DNA of 64,000 nucleotides from Lewinellaceae bacterium (GTDB taxonomy: Bacteria; Bacteroidota; Bacteroidia; Chitinophagales; Saprospiraceae). The stretch is from assembly GCA_016716135.1 (NCBI GenBank), contig JADJWX010000012.1:124001-188000 (forward strand), read 5' to 3'. Below are positions 44,701 through 51,792 of this stretch, piece after piece (positions within the stretch are counted from its first letter, which is position 1; the number at the start of each line of letters is the position of its first letter). The position numbers were made by a program, and so were the translations under genes. The notes under the pieces are model-generated. The model was not told the DNA's origin. It ran no database searches and was given only the letters and a program-made list of their open reading frames with translations.

Positions 44701-45706
44701 GAACTTTTTCCAGCCCTTCGCCGCTGCCATACCAAATAACGCCCTGGCTGTCTTTGTAGCCACAGTTCACCTGCGGGGCGCCACCCCAGCCCCGATAAAA
44801 AAGTGTTTTTTGGGTAGCGATATCAATGGCATACATAAACGCGTTGCAAATAAAAAGTGTGCCATTCCGTACCTGAATCTGGTTCGCGCCATAAGGACCG
44901 CCGACTTTGGTATGTGTGAAATCAATGTACACGGAGTCGGGCAGGATTTTCAGGCCGTAGGTCACCAGACCTGTGGAGTCCGGCACTGAAAACCAGAGAC
45001 CGTCATGACCATCGTAGCACAGGTTCCACTGGTTCAGCCGGGGGTTTACGATGCCGGGCAGCGAAATGCTGCGCACTGTTTTTCCGGACTGGTCCAACTC
45101 CAGGAAACGCCCGGTTTCTTTTACCAGCACATGGTTTTTGTAGGCTGTAAAAGCTGGATGGCCCTGTGTAGTGATGGCATCATTGGAAATGAATTGAAAC
45201 GGGCCGCCGTTTTTGGAAAGCAGGAGCCGGTAGGTCGAATAGCCGGGCTGCAACTGTTTGTTGGAAGGCGAAAGGGCGGCCCAAAGCAAGGGCCCTTCGG
45301 CGCTGTTTGAATAGGAAAGGTGTAAAATGTTGTCCTGCCTCGGCAAGGCCTTCGGTAGTTCGATCTTGCCGGTTATTTTTTGCAGGGTCAGGCTGAAAAC
45401 CGCTACATGTCGCCCCATATTCAGGTACAGAACCGTATCGCCGGCCGTAAAAACTTCTGCTTGTTTAGTGAACTGTTCTTCCCCGTCCAGCGGTACATGG
45501 GTAATGTTTTTTCCGTCGTAATAAGCCAGGCCCTTGGGTTGAGCCCCCATCCAGATCAGGCCGTCCGGAGCCTGATACAGGTTTTTTACTTCACCAAAAT
45601 TGGAGCGAATCTGGTCAGTTAGATGCTCCTGAACCGGCCTTTCCTGGGAAATGCCGGGAAGTGCAAATAAGACAAAGGTGAGTATGATTAAAGGCGGCAA
45701 ACACAT
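41723..45706 (-). CDS. Hybrid two-component regulator, first copy
   Basis: 1327 aa in one chain. Signal peptide about 1-21. A periplasmic two-component-regulator propeller (DGLIWMGAQPKGLAYYDGK, GVIWYGSGEG, GTVWLGTHGNG, YLWLSTNRGLYRF) extends to about 700, then a Y_Y_Y domain (YSYMLEGYDDDWK, NLPPGTYTLRLRG). One membrane segment lies near 795-815. HisKA has His827 in THEFRTPL. HATPase has NLLSNAIKFT, DKGVGI and GSGIGLAL. The receiver has phospho-acceptor Asp1123 in ITDVMMP and Lys in MKPF. An AraC HTH forms the C-terminus (FIRKVRLHKGRQLL). Such regulators usually control polysaccharide loci; none is present here. The adjacent adhesin gene is the likely target. Confidence 0.93.
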   Translation of the reverse strand: MCLPPLIILTFVLFALPGISQERPVQEHLTDQIRSNFGEVKNLYQAPDGLIWMGAQPKGLAYYDGKNITHVPLDGEEQFTKQAEVFTAGDTVLYLNMGRHVAVFSLTLQKITGKIELPKALPRQDNILHLSYSNSAEGPLLWAALSPSNKQLQPGYSTYRLLLSKNGGPFQFISNDAITTQGHPAFTAYKNHVLVKETGRFLELDQSGKTVRSISLPGIVNPRLNQWNLCYDGHDGLWFSVPDSTGLVTYGLKILPDSVYIDFTHTKVGGPYGANQIQVRNGTLFICNAFMYAIDIATQKTLFYRGWGGAPQVNCGYKDSQGVIWYGSGEGLEKVHLPPDVFKKYNFTINRGIAEDAAGRIYVGYNYTNIGSLDPEAGLPAANFETSRIVYALQYFNGKLYWGHERAAPEPNWKAEQYMPSRFGLSDYNVSLIDKKGHFWTISWRSSRLLIIDPVDTANIKSVHIPALGNNSIEMDALYQRSSDGTVWLGTHGNGAFVFSETGDLLDHYTANPKSAICLANHVVTSFFEDEKKRLWIGHGAGLSRLAPDGKALKNYVIDPDEPYFNLVYGILPEKGPGGSTDYLWLSTNRGLYRFDVQTGEAMGFPLNQELMQAEFNRTSYYKAKNGRMYFGTNRNGLYAFYPKAVLEIYGGLKGENLPIIINHYAKYDPAVKAAVSPLRVPQLLREIRLEHGERYFELEFSVADFRIPAENYYSYMLEGYDDDWKRPSQNNNRVHYENLPPGTYTLRLRGGLFKSSLPFNERSIRVQVFPAWYASWWAYGLYATFLFGGIYRVYRFNLNRQMEKQEAAKIKELDALKTRLYTNITHEFRTPLTVIMGMADNIRGQENERSLIRRNSRNLLVLVNQMLDLSKLDSGAMQLDLIQADIINYLKYLLESFHSMAEEKGIRLAFASEVPELVMDYDEAKLQQIVYNLLSNAIKFTPAAGGGVIILSVSLLRKNKQACLEIQVPDKGVGIAPGQLPHVFDRFYQVDNTMTRAGEGSGIGLALTKELVELMGGAISVQSKQGAGSAFTVQLPVKREAEKAVPQPDKQACPVPDAAVSRPAQAPATDDKPQLLIIEDNPDIIAYLRSILESDYGIETAPDGQAGIDKALELVPDSIITDVMMPLKDGFEVCQTLKTDARTSHIPIIMLTAKATEADRLAGLRTGADAYLMKPFNKEELFVRLEKLIQLRRSLQERYAGAADPDYLFRPADSPTPKTPSLDEQFLQKIRQTIDANLGDPDLGIAQLCKAALLSHTQLFRKLKALTGEHPSGFIRKVRLHKGRQLLQTTELNIAAIAYEVGFTDPNHFSRAFSQEFGMPPSAMRK

Positions 45707-45871
45707 TTGCTGCCCAAATTAGGGCGTTTCGAAATATTCAGGACAAGTTTATGTGATACGGTAGCCCGGGTTTTTAGCCTTTAGTTGCAGCGGGACCGGG
45801 AGTTTTTCTTATAAAAAGACTGGGCCCAGCTCAGTATCAATGCCCATTCGCTAAAACCACAGACCGATTTC

Positions 45872-46024
45872 ATGGGGAACACCGCGTTAAAATCGTTGTT
45901 GATCGAAATTGAAGATGATGTGAAGTATGGAAAAATCGGATCGGTGGAAGATCGGTTTGAGCAGGCGCGCCAGGTTTATCTTGAGTCGGAGGAAAAATTA
46001 AAGGAAATTTTGAACGGATGGTGA
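45872..46024 (+). CDS. Small 50-aa protein, unknown
   Basis: ATG at 45872, stop TGA at 46022-46024. The product is acidic and helical: MGNTALKSLLIEIEDDVKYG, then a charged helix ending KLKEILNGW. Its last 20 codons are repeated at 34201-34279 with only four base changes over 79 bp, all consistent with coding constraint or recent copying. Size and composition recall small antitoxin-like proteins, but no toxin gene is adjacent. Function unknown. Confidence 0.5.
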   Translation: MGNTALKSLLIEIEDDVKYGKIGSVEDRFEQARQVYLESEEKLKEILNGW

Positions 46025-46039
46025 TGGTCTGGAATATTG
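45961..46039 (+). repeat. 79-bp direct repeat, right copy
   Basis: The partner of 34201-34279 (75 of 79 identical, same strand). It covers the 3' end of the 50-aa gene and 15 bases beyond its stop. The two copies bracket 11.7 kb holding the adhesin and the first hybrid regulator. Confidence 0.8.
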
Positions 46040-46143
46040 CTGTCAAAATCAGAATTTTTTATGCCATTTTGCTGGATTTAATTTTTGCTAAAAAGATGAT
46101 ATTCAGTTTGTAGTCTGAAATTAAGCATAAGAATTTAATTGGG

Positions 46144-46151
46144 TATTTTTG
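46144..46151 (+). promoter_or_regulatory. -7 box before the 470-aa gene
   Basis: TATTTTTG matches TAnnTTTG, 26 bp before the ATG at 46178. No well-spaced -33 TTG is visible. Confidence 0.4.
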
Positions 46152-46177
46152 GGCGACGTTGACTGAAAATTGTCCCA

Positions 46178-47590
46178 ATGCAAAACAGCAAACTTGTCCG
46201 CACCATGCAGGTATTGAGCCCTGAAGAATTGAAGCGCCTGGGTAAATTCCTGCAATCGCCTTTTTACAACGCCAACCCGGCCATTGTTAAACTATACCGC
46301 CTGCTCCGCAGCGGCTATCCGGATTTTGAGGCTCCCAAATTGACGGAGGAAAAGGTGTTCAAAAAGCTCTTCCCCAACCGGGCTTACGACCACCAGAAAA
46401 TGCTCAACCTGATGTCGGATTTCACGGCGCTGTTGGAAAAATACCTGGTTGTATTGCAGCTCGAAGCGGAGGAAACACTGCAAAAAAAACTGCTCCTCCG
46501 GGCCTATGCCAAGCGGCCGGATTGTTACGCAGTATTTGCGAAAAAACTATCCGTAGTGGAGAAGCATTTGGATAACCAGCCATACCGGAACGAGCACTAT
46601 TACCGCGAAAAGATGGAGTTGAACCTGCAATTTTTCAGCCATCCCGGCACCGATATGGTTAAGGAAGGTATAGGCTCCCTGCGTCATGCCCTGCAATATT
46701 TTGAGGCGTACAAGTCACTGGCCGGGGCAAAATTACAGTGCGCCCGAAACGACTGGAGCCATGCAGTCGGTGCGCGCAGGTCGATTGATAAGGTGCAGGA
46801 GAATCCGGCCCTGGCCAATCCGGTTTATGTATTGTATGAAAAGTTAGACAGCTTACAGCGGGAACCGGCGGAGAAGACGACATTGCTCCAATTGGTTCGA
46901 TATTTTATCGATCATGCCCAGGTTTTCGATCCGGATGACAAATCGAATGTGCTGAAAATCCTGCTCAATCACAGCAACCGACTCATCAATAAAGGGGACT
47001 TGGATAGCCTCCAGACAAGCCTGGAACTGTACAAGACCGGCCTGGCTTATGACTGTTTTTTGGTGCAGGGCAAAATGAAGGAATCGACTTTTTTTAATAT
47101 CGTAACTGCGGGCACACGTTGCCGCGAATTTGAATGGGCGGAGCATTTCATGCAAACGTATCAGGGGCTCCTCGATGCCAGGGTGCGGACCGATGCCCTG
47201 GCGCTGGCAAAAGGGCAATGGCATCTCGAAAAGCAAGAGTATCTGAAGGCTACGGAGTTTCTGCAACATTCGTTTGCCGAACCGCAAAGTATCGTCAAAG
47301 CAAAAGTGTTGCTGGTCCGCTCCTGGTGTGAATTGTACTGGGAAGATGCCGGTTACCTGGACCTGTTACTATCCCAGTTGGACGCCTTTGACAAACACAT
47401 TTGGCGCAACAAAGCGGTGGCGCCGCGGCTATTGAAAGGGGTGCAGCACTTTATTGGATTCACCCGGAAGTTGGCTTTGCACAAAGATGAGGGAAAGGCA
47501 ATGCCGGAATTGCGATCCGCGATTTTACAGGAGCCGAATGTGATCCTGAAAGACTGGCTTTTGAGTAAAGCTTCGCAATTGAAAACATGA
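46178..47590 (+). CDS. Helical (TPR-like) cytoplasmic protein, unknown
   Basis: 470 aa without signal peptide or membrane segments. It is predicted all-helical from composition, with repeating helix pairs (LSPEELKRLGKFLQSPFYN at the start, later SLQTSLELYKTGLAYDCFL and RTDALALAKGQWHLEKQEYL). The layout resembles TPR-like scaffolds. The N-terminal block, with EELKRLGKFLQSPFYNANPA, recalls a group of uncharacterised Saprospiria proteins; that is recall only. A -7 box lies upstream. The stop is followed at once by an inverted-repeat element. Confidence 0.7.
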   Translation: MQNSKLVRTMQVLSPEELKRLGKFLQSPFYNANPAIVKLYRLLRSGYPDFEAPKLTEEKVFKKLFPNRAYDHQKMLNLMSDFTALLEKYLVVLQLEAEETLQKKLLLRAYAKRPDCYAVFAKKLSVVEKHLDNQPYRNEHYYREKMELNLQFFSHPGTDMVKEGIGSLRHALQYFEAYKSLAGAKLQCARNDWSHAVGARRSIDKVQENPALANPVYVLYEKLDSLQREPAEKTTLLQLVRYFIDHAQVFDPDDKSNVLKILLNHSNRLINKGDLDSLQTSLELYKTGLAYDCFLVQGKMKESTFFNIVTAGTRCREFEWAEHFMQTYQGLLDARVRTDALALAKGQWHLEKQEYLKATEFLQHSFAEPQSIVKAKVLLVRSWCELYWEDAGYLDLLLSQLDAFDKHIWRNKAVAPRLLKGVQHFIGFTRKLALHKDEGKAMPELRSAILQEPNVILKDWLLSKASQLKT

Positions 47591-47592
47591 GG

Positions 47593-47929
47593 CATGCGAA
47601 TCAGGGGTTAAAAATTGAAATATGCTTTTATAAAATATCTCGCTTATCGCGTGTCAACCCCACCCCCATCCCCTCCCCCAGCGGGGAGGGGGGCCTGATT
47701 TCGTGCTACTTTTTGATTCCAAAAACGAAAGCAAGGAGTAGTTTGAGGGCAAGCCCCCCTCCCCTTTGGGGGAGGGGATGGGGGTGGGGTTGACACACAA
47801 AAAGCGAGAAAATTCAGCAATTAAGTAAACTCCTTTTTACTCATTCAAATAATTTCAATCAGCTATTGGATGGCCGAGTGAAGTGCAGTAACAAATCAAC
47901 TGTATGTTTTTTAACCCCTGATTCGCATG
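47593..47929. mobile_element. Element with 22-bp terminal and 29-bp internal inverted repeats
   Basis: Ends 47593-47614 (starting catgcgaatcaggggttaaa) and 47908-47929 are perfect 22-bp inverted repeats. Nested inside, 47651-47679 and 47768-47796 are perfect 29-bp inverted repeats, beginning gtgtcaaccccaccccc, with extra small G/C hairpins. No open frame is present. The end motif recurs at 33259 and 33564. It resembles a MITE or a REP-composite. Confidence 0.65.
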
Positions 47930-47971
47930 AGTCACCCCAAAATTTGAGACGACCCATGCGTCAGCAAATGC

Positions 47972-48313
47972 TTACATAATAACCTCTTCGACAATGATGG
48001 CGCTTACTGCTCCGTCACACTGGGTATAAAAATAAAACTGGTAAGTGCCTGCCGAAAGCCCGGTGATCGTGATCTCCGAATTGCCGGTGATAAACATTGG
48101 CCCCGTCTGGCCATTTTTCACATAGTAGATATGATACTTGGGTGTTCCGCAGCTGCAATCATCCCAGTCAAACGACGCCGAGATCTTGGTCTGTGCGGTT
48201 AAGGTTACATGGCCTGGTGGGGGGCAAACGTCCTGGTAAATGCTGTTTGCAAATGTTGAAAAGGCAAGGCAAAGCAGGAGGGTACCGGTGATGAAAAACA
48301 ATAGATTTTTCAT
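47972..48313 (-). CDS. Small secreted beta protein
   Basis: 113 aa. The signal peptide is MKNLLFFITGTLLLCLAFS and cleavage is likely after the TFA near residue 22. The mature part looks like one fibronectin type III-like sandwich: VTLTAQTKISASFDWDD, YHIYYVKNGQTGPMF, ITITGLSAGTYQFYF. A DDCSCGT segment and further Cys suggest disulfides. It shares the paired 21-bp-period upstream repeats with the 2347-aa adhesin gene, so the two may be co-regulated. Confidence 0.75.
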   Translation of the reverse strand: MKNLLFFITGTLLLCLAFSTFANSIYQDVCPPPGHVTLTAQTKISASFDWDDCSCGTPKYHIYYVKNGQTGPMFITGNSEITITGLSAGTYQFYFYTQCDGAVSAIIVEEVIM

Positions 48314-48384
48314 AGCGCAACTAGTTTTAAATGGTTTGAAAATGGATTGCGCTACAAAACTTGGGGGGCGCCCAAAAAATCACT

Positions 48385-48421
48385 TGGACGCATATTGCCT
48401 TTGCTTGGACATATATTGCAT
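48385..48421. promoter_or_regulatory. Candidate operator: direct repeats, 21-bp period (second site)
   Basis: tggacgcatattgc (48385-48398) and tggacatatattgcat (48406-48421), 21 bp apart, about 70 bp upstream of the small secreted gene. Compared with 41651-41687, orientation relative to the gene, spacing and 26 of 30 repeat bases agree, while the 7-bp spacers differ. The remainder of the 680-bp gap (48314-48992) shows only the transposon-like element at 48748-48914. Confidence 0.6.
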
Positions 48422-48747
48422 TAATCTGGGAAACGCCGTTTTGAGGCGCTCAGGGCATTGCCGGCGTGACTCAACTGTAATGAAACTTACGTTGCACCGG
48501 CAATTTGAAATGCACCAGTAACAGGGTAAGCATTTCCCGGCATGTGTCGTATAAAATGGCTATAAAATTCCTTATTCTGTAAACAAACTAACTGTCTTGT
48601 ATTCAGTCAGTTAATGGGTATTATTTGCAGGTGAATTGTTTTAAAAAATTAGATTTTAGGGAAAAAGTGTCCTTGTGACGTCCTGGCATTGCCGATACAT
48701 TTGTTTCTGCAAGTCCCAATAGTGTTCCAAACCTCCGGGAGCAGTAC

Positions 48748-48914
48748 TTAGAAGCCATCTCAAAAATACCTGCCGGGCTGAAAAGGCGTCTGGAGGCCGA
48801 ATACTGCGTTAATTTTTTTCACTATAGCCACCACTATACCTGCAAAAAATCGCCTTGCCTTCGCCCTCCAGTCATCCTTTTCAGCACCTGCGCCATTTTT
48901 GAGATGGCTTCTAA
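48748..48914. mobile_element. MITE-like element, 20-bp perfect ends
   Basis: 48748-48767 (ttagaagccatctcaaaaat) and 48895-48914 are perfect inverted repeats. A second inverted repeat inside pairs the acctgc...ctgaaaagg and ccttttcagc..cctgc regions. If the ends are gaagcc/ggcttc, both are flanked by TA, a possible 2-bp target duplication. No transposase is encoded; the 61-aa frame across it is a by-product of the repeats. The ends resemble those at 4281 and 4440. Confidence 0.7.
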
Positions 48915-48992
48915 TCAATTGACCCTGCCAATCTGTCGGAGCCAATCCCGTCGCTTCATTCTTGTTCGCCCTTTTACTAATTCATTTTAGAA

Positions 48993-51524
48993 ATGAAAAC
49001 AATTCCACTAATTCTGACTGCATTATTTCTAACGGTCATTGCACACCATCTGGCGGCCCAGACGTATGTAAATGCTGCCGCAACCGGTAACAACGACGGC
49101 ACCTCCTGGACAGATGCTTATACCACGCTGCATGATGCGCTGGAAAACTACAATGCCGGCGATGAGATCTGGGTGGCCGCCGGCACCTACCTGCCACAAC
49201 AGCCCGGCGCCTGGCCGATTCCCAGCCTTCCAAGAAACACCTTTTACCTCTACCAGGATGCAAAACTGTACGGCGGCTTCGACGGGACGGAAACTGCGCT
49301 TGCCGAGCGCGACCCTGTTGCCAATGTGACCATCCTTTCCGGCGACCTGAATGGGGATGACATACCCGGCGATTTCACGACCAACAGGTCGGACAATGCC
49401 ATTAATGTGCTGCTGCTTGAAGCCGCCATAAGCCCTGCTACGGTTATTGACGGTTTCACTATTGCGAGTGGCCAGGCAGATGAAACGTTGGCGCTTCAGT
49501 ATAACCGATGGGGCGGCGGCATTTGGTCCGCTGGTTCTCCGACGATCCGGAATTGCCGGTTTACTCAAAACTATGCCCGGCAAGATGGTGGAGGCCTCTA
49601 TCTCCGGGAAGGCGCTGCTGCCGGAGCGGTGGTGGAACAGTGCACGTTTGAGGCAAACTATGGCACAGTAAGCGGCGGCGGGATGGCGGTAGCCACGTTT
49701 GAAGCTGCCGGTGTAGTGCAGGTGAATAATTGTCAGTTTTTGGAAAATATAGCCGAGAATTCCGGTGGCGGATTCTACAGTAATCAATCTTCGGTTGCGC
49801 TTTCCAACTGTCAGTTTTCAGGTAATTCCTGCAACAATTCAGGCGGCGGAATGTATTCCCGCAACAGCACAGGCAGTGACCTTGAAATAATCTTTACGGA
49901 TTGCAATTTTGAAAATAATACTGCTAGCCACGGCGGCGGATTTTATCATAATGCCAATGGACTTGGCGATGACGATATCACGTTTTCAAACTGTACATTC
50001 ACCGCGAATGCCGCCATTGATTCAACGGGTTTCCTTTATCCCGACGGCGGTGCGCTGGGATTTCATTACGACGGTGATAATCCGTCCAAGGACAGCATCC
50101 AAATTGTGGCTTGCACCTTCTCCGGAAATACAGCCGGACGTCTCGGCGGCAGCATTGTTTTTTTCAACGACTTTGGAACCGGTAATTACCTCAACATCAA
50201 CAATTGCCAGTTTTTGGATAATGTTAGTGACCTTTCAGGTGGCGGTGTCTTCTTCGGCAACTACGGTGCAACCGGAATGCAGGCCATTTTCTCAGACTGT
50301 GTTTTCAATAAAAACACATCCAACAATGGAGGGGGCCTTTGGTATTTCACTGATGGGGGTACCGATAACAATCTCACGCTTACTGCTTGTACTTTCACTG
50401 AAAACACGGCTATAGGTCCGTCTAACGCCGATGGTGGCGGCCTGGGTTTCGAATATGTGGCTAATGGACCCACGAATGATACCATCCAAATGAAGAACTG
50501 CTTAATCCAGGGAAATGTATCGGAGCGATATGTCGGTGGGGTTTATTACATCCATGGTTCCGGCTCAGGCGACCATTTTCAAGTGGACGACTGCCAATTT
50601 ATCGATAATGAATCCATCGATGGCGGCGGCCTGGCGATCATTGAAGGCGGCACGACGCTTTCTGCACTGGTGCGCAATTCCCGTTTTAGTGGCAATACCG
50701 GGTTGTCTATGGCCTTTGGCATGGGTGGGGAGTTGGTGCCACAGGATCGGTATATCGAATTGATAAACTGCCAGTTCACCGGCCACAACGGTAATGATCT
50801 GGAGTCCGCCGTTGTCGGCGCATCGAACGACTGTTTGTTAACCAATTGCACGTTTACCGACAATGCATCGCCACTTTTAGGTACTAATGATACGGCTACC
50901 ATCAGCGTGCGAAATACCATTTTGCACACCAATGGCTTTCCCAGTTTTCATCATTTTGACTCCTTACAGGCGGGAAGGGTCGTTTCCCTCGGCGGCAATC
51001 TTGTCAGCGATAATGCCTTAGACCAGTGGCTGAACAGCACCGACAAGTCCGGTATCGATCCGCTTTTCGAAACAGGCACTTACCAGCCTTCGCAAAACAG
51101 TCCGGCCGTGGACGCCGGTGTCCTGCCCGATACCCCGGAAGCGACCGACCTCGCCGGAAACAACCGGGTGCAAGGTAGCTGTATCGACATCGGTGCCTAC
51201 GAAAGCCCGTATGATAACATTGTGCAGAACTGCCAGACGTTTACCGGTGCGCGGGAGCTGCTGGCCGGTCCGTCTACGGTGCTGTCTGTTTTTCCCAATC
51301 CGGTGACTTCTACAGCCAATATTTCCATAGAAAATGACTGGTTTGGCAAGCTGCAGCTCCGCATCGTGAATACACTCGGGCAGGTGGTATATACGGCTGC
51401 TTTTGAAAAATTCGACCGGACGGCTGTGGTGGATTTTGAAGCGGGAAGTTTGCCGAATGGGATTTACAGGGTATTGGTATCAAATGGGGAGATGGTGGCT
51501 GTATCAGGTTTTATTCGGTTATAA
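48993..51524 (+). CDS. T9SS-exported parallel beta-helix protein
   Basis: 843 aa. The signal peptide is MKTIPLILTALFLTVIAHHL, with cleavage near AAQ. The mature N-terminus (TYVNAAATGNNDGTSWTDAY) is typical of right-handed parallel beta-helix proteins. Residues about 150-640 are many short coils with NC.F..N..... GGG repeats (NCQFLENIAENSGGG, DCNFENNTASHGGG). A choice-of-anchor Q segment follows (DAGVLPDTPEATDLAGNN, IDIGAYE). The last 75 residues are a T9SS type A sorting domain (SVFPNPVTSTANISI to the end). It is expected to be exported by the Por machinery and bound to or released from the surface, perhaps binding polysaccharide. It converges with the second hybrid regulator. Confidence 0.93.
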   Translation: MKTIPLILTALFLTVIAHHLAAQTYVNAAATGNNDGTSWTDAYTTLHDALENYNAGDEIWVAAGTYLPQQPGAWPIPSLPRNTFYLYQDAKLYGGFDGTETALAERDPVANVTILSGDLNGDDIPGDFTTNRSDNAINVLLLEAAISPATVIDGFTIASGQADETLALQYNRWGGGIWSAGSPTIRNCRFTQNYARQDGGGLYLREGAAAGAVVEQCTFEANYGTVSGGGMAVATFEAAGVVQVNNCQFLENIAENSGGGFYSNQSSVALSNCQFSGNSCNNSGGGMYSRNSTGSDLEIIFTDCNFENNTASHGGGFYHNANGLGDDDITFSNCTFTANAAIDSTGFLYPDGGALGFHYDGDNPSKDSIQIVACTFSGNTAGRLGGSIVFFNDFGTGNYLNINNCQFLDNVSDLSGGGVFFGNYGATGMQAIFSDCVFNKNTSNNGGGLWYFTDGGTDNNLTLTACTFTENTAIGPSNADGGGLGFEYVANGPTNDTIQMKNCLIQGNVSERYVGGVYYIHGSGSGDHFQVDDCQFIDNESIDGGGLAIIEGGTTLSALVRNSRFSGNTGLSMAFGMGGELVPQDRYIELINCQFTGHNGNDLESAVVGASNDCLLTNCTFTDNASPLLGTNDTATISVRNTILHTNGFPSFHHFDSLQAGRVVSLGGNLVSDNALDQWLNSTDKSGIDPLFETGTYQPSQNSPAVDAGVLPDTPEATDLAGNNRVQGSCIDIGAYESPYDNIVQNCQTFTGARELLAGPSTVLSVFPNPVTSTANISIENDWFGKLQLRIVNTLGQVVYTAAFEKFDRTAVVDFEAGSLPNGIYRVLVSNGEMVAVSGFIRL

Positions 51525-51579
51525 ACACCAATGTGCTTTAGAAGGGAATCCCCAGGGCAAACGCATTAAAATCGCGAGC

Positions 51580-51752
51580 GACCTCGGAGAGGTCGAATAT
51601 TTGTAGAAAAGGATCGAACAAGATGTGATTCACGACCTCGGAGAGGTCGAATTTGTGCTACGGTCAAACAATTCGACACTGATTCGACCTCTCCGAGGTC
51701 GTGAACCTGGCTCTAGGACCGGATACTACAAATATTTGACCTCTCCGAGGTC
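51580..51752. repeat. Four nested palindromes (REP/BIME-like)
   Basis: The palindrome gacctcggagaggtc occurs at 51580-51594 and 51634-51648, and its reverse complement at 51686-51700 and 51738-51752. The flanks also pair: gaatatttgtag near 51595 with ctacaaatattt near 51726, and tcacgacctc with gaggtcgtga inside. The whole can fold as a two-level cruciform between two convergent genes. No gene is present here. Confidence 0.75.
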
Positions 51753-51792
51753 AGTTATATTTTAATGCGCCTGCCCTAAGAGGGAGCCCTCC

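Noticed and set aside
48760..48945. 61-aa frame as a transposase remnant
   Set aside because: It is read across the inverted repeats of the MITE-like element, and no DDE-type motif is visible.
51580..51752. CRISPR array
   Set aside because: The repeats are short palindromes in both orientations with unequal spacing and no cas genes.
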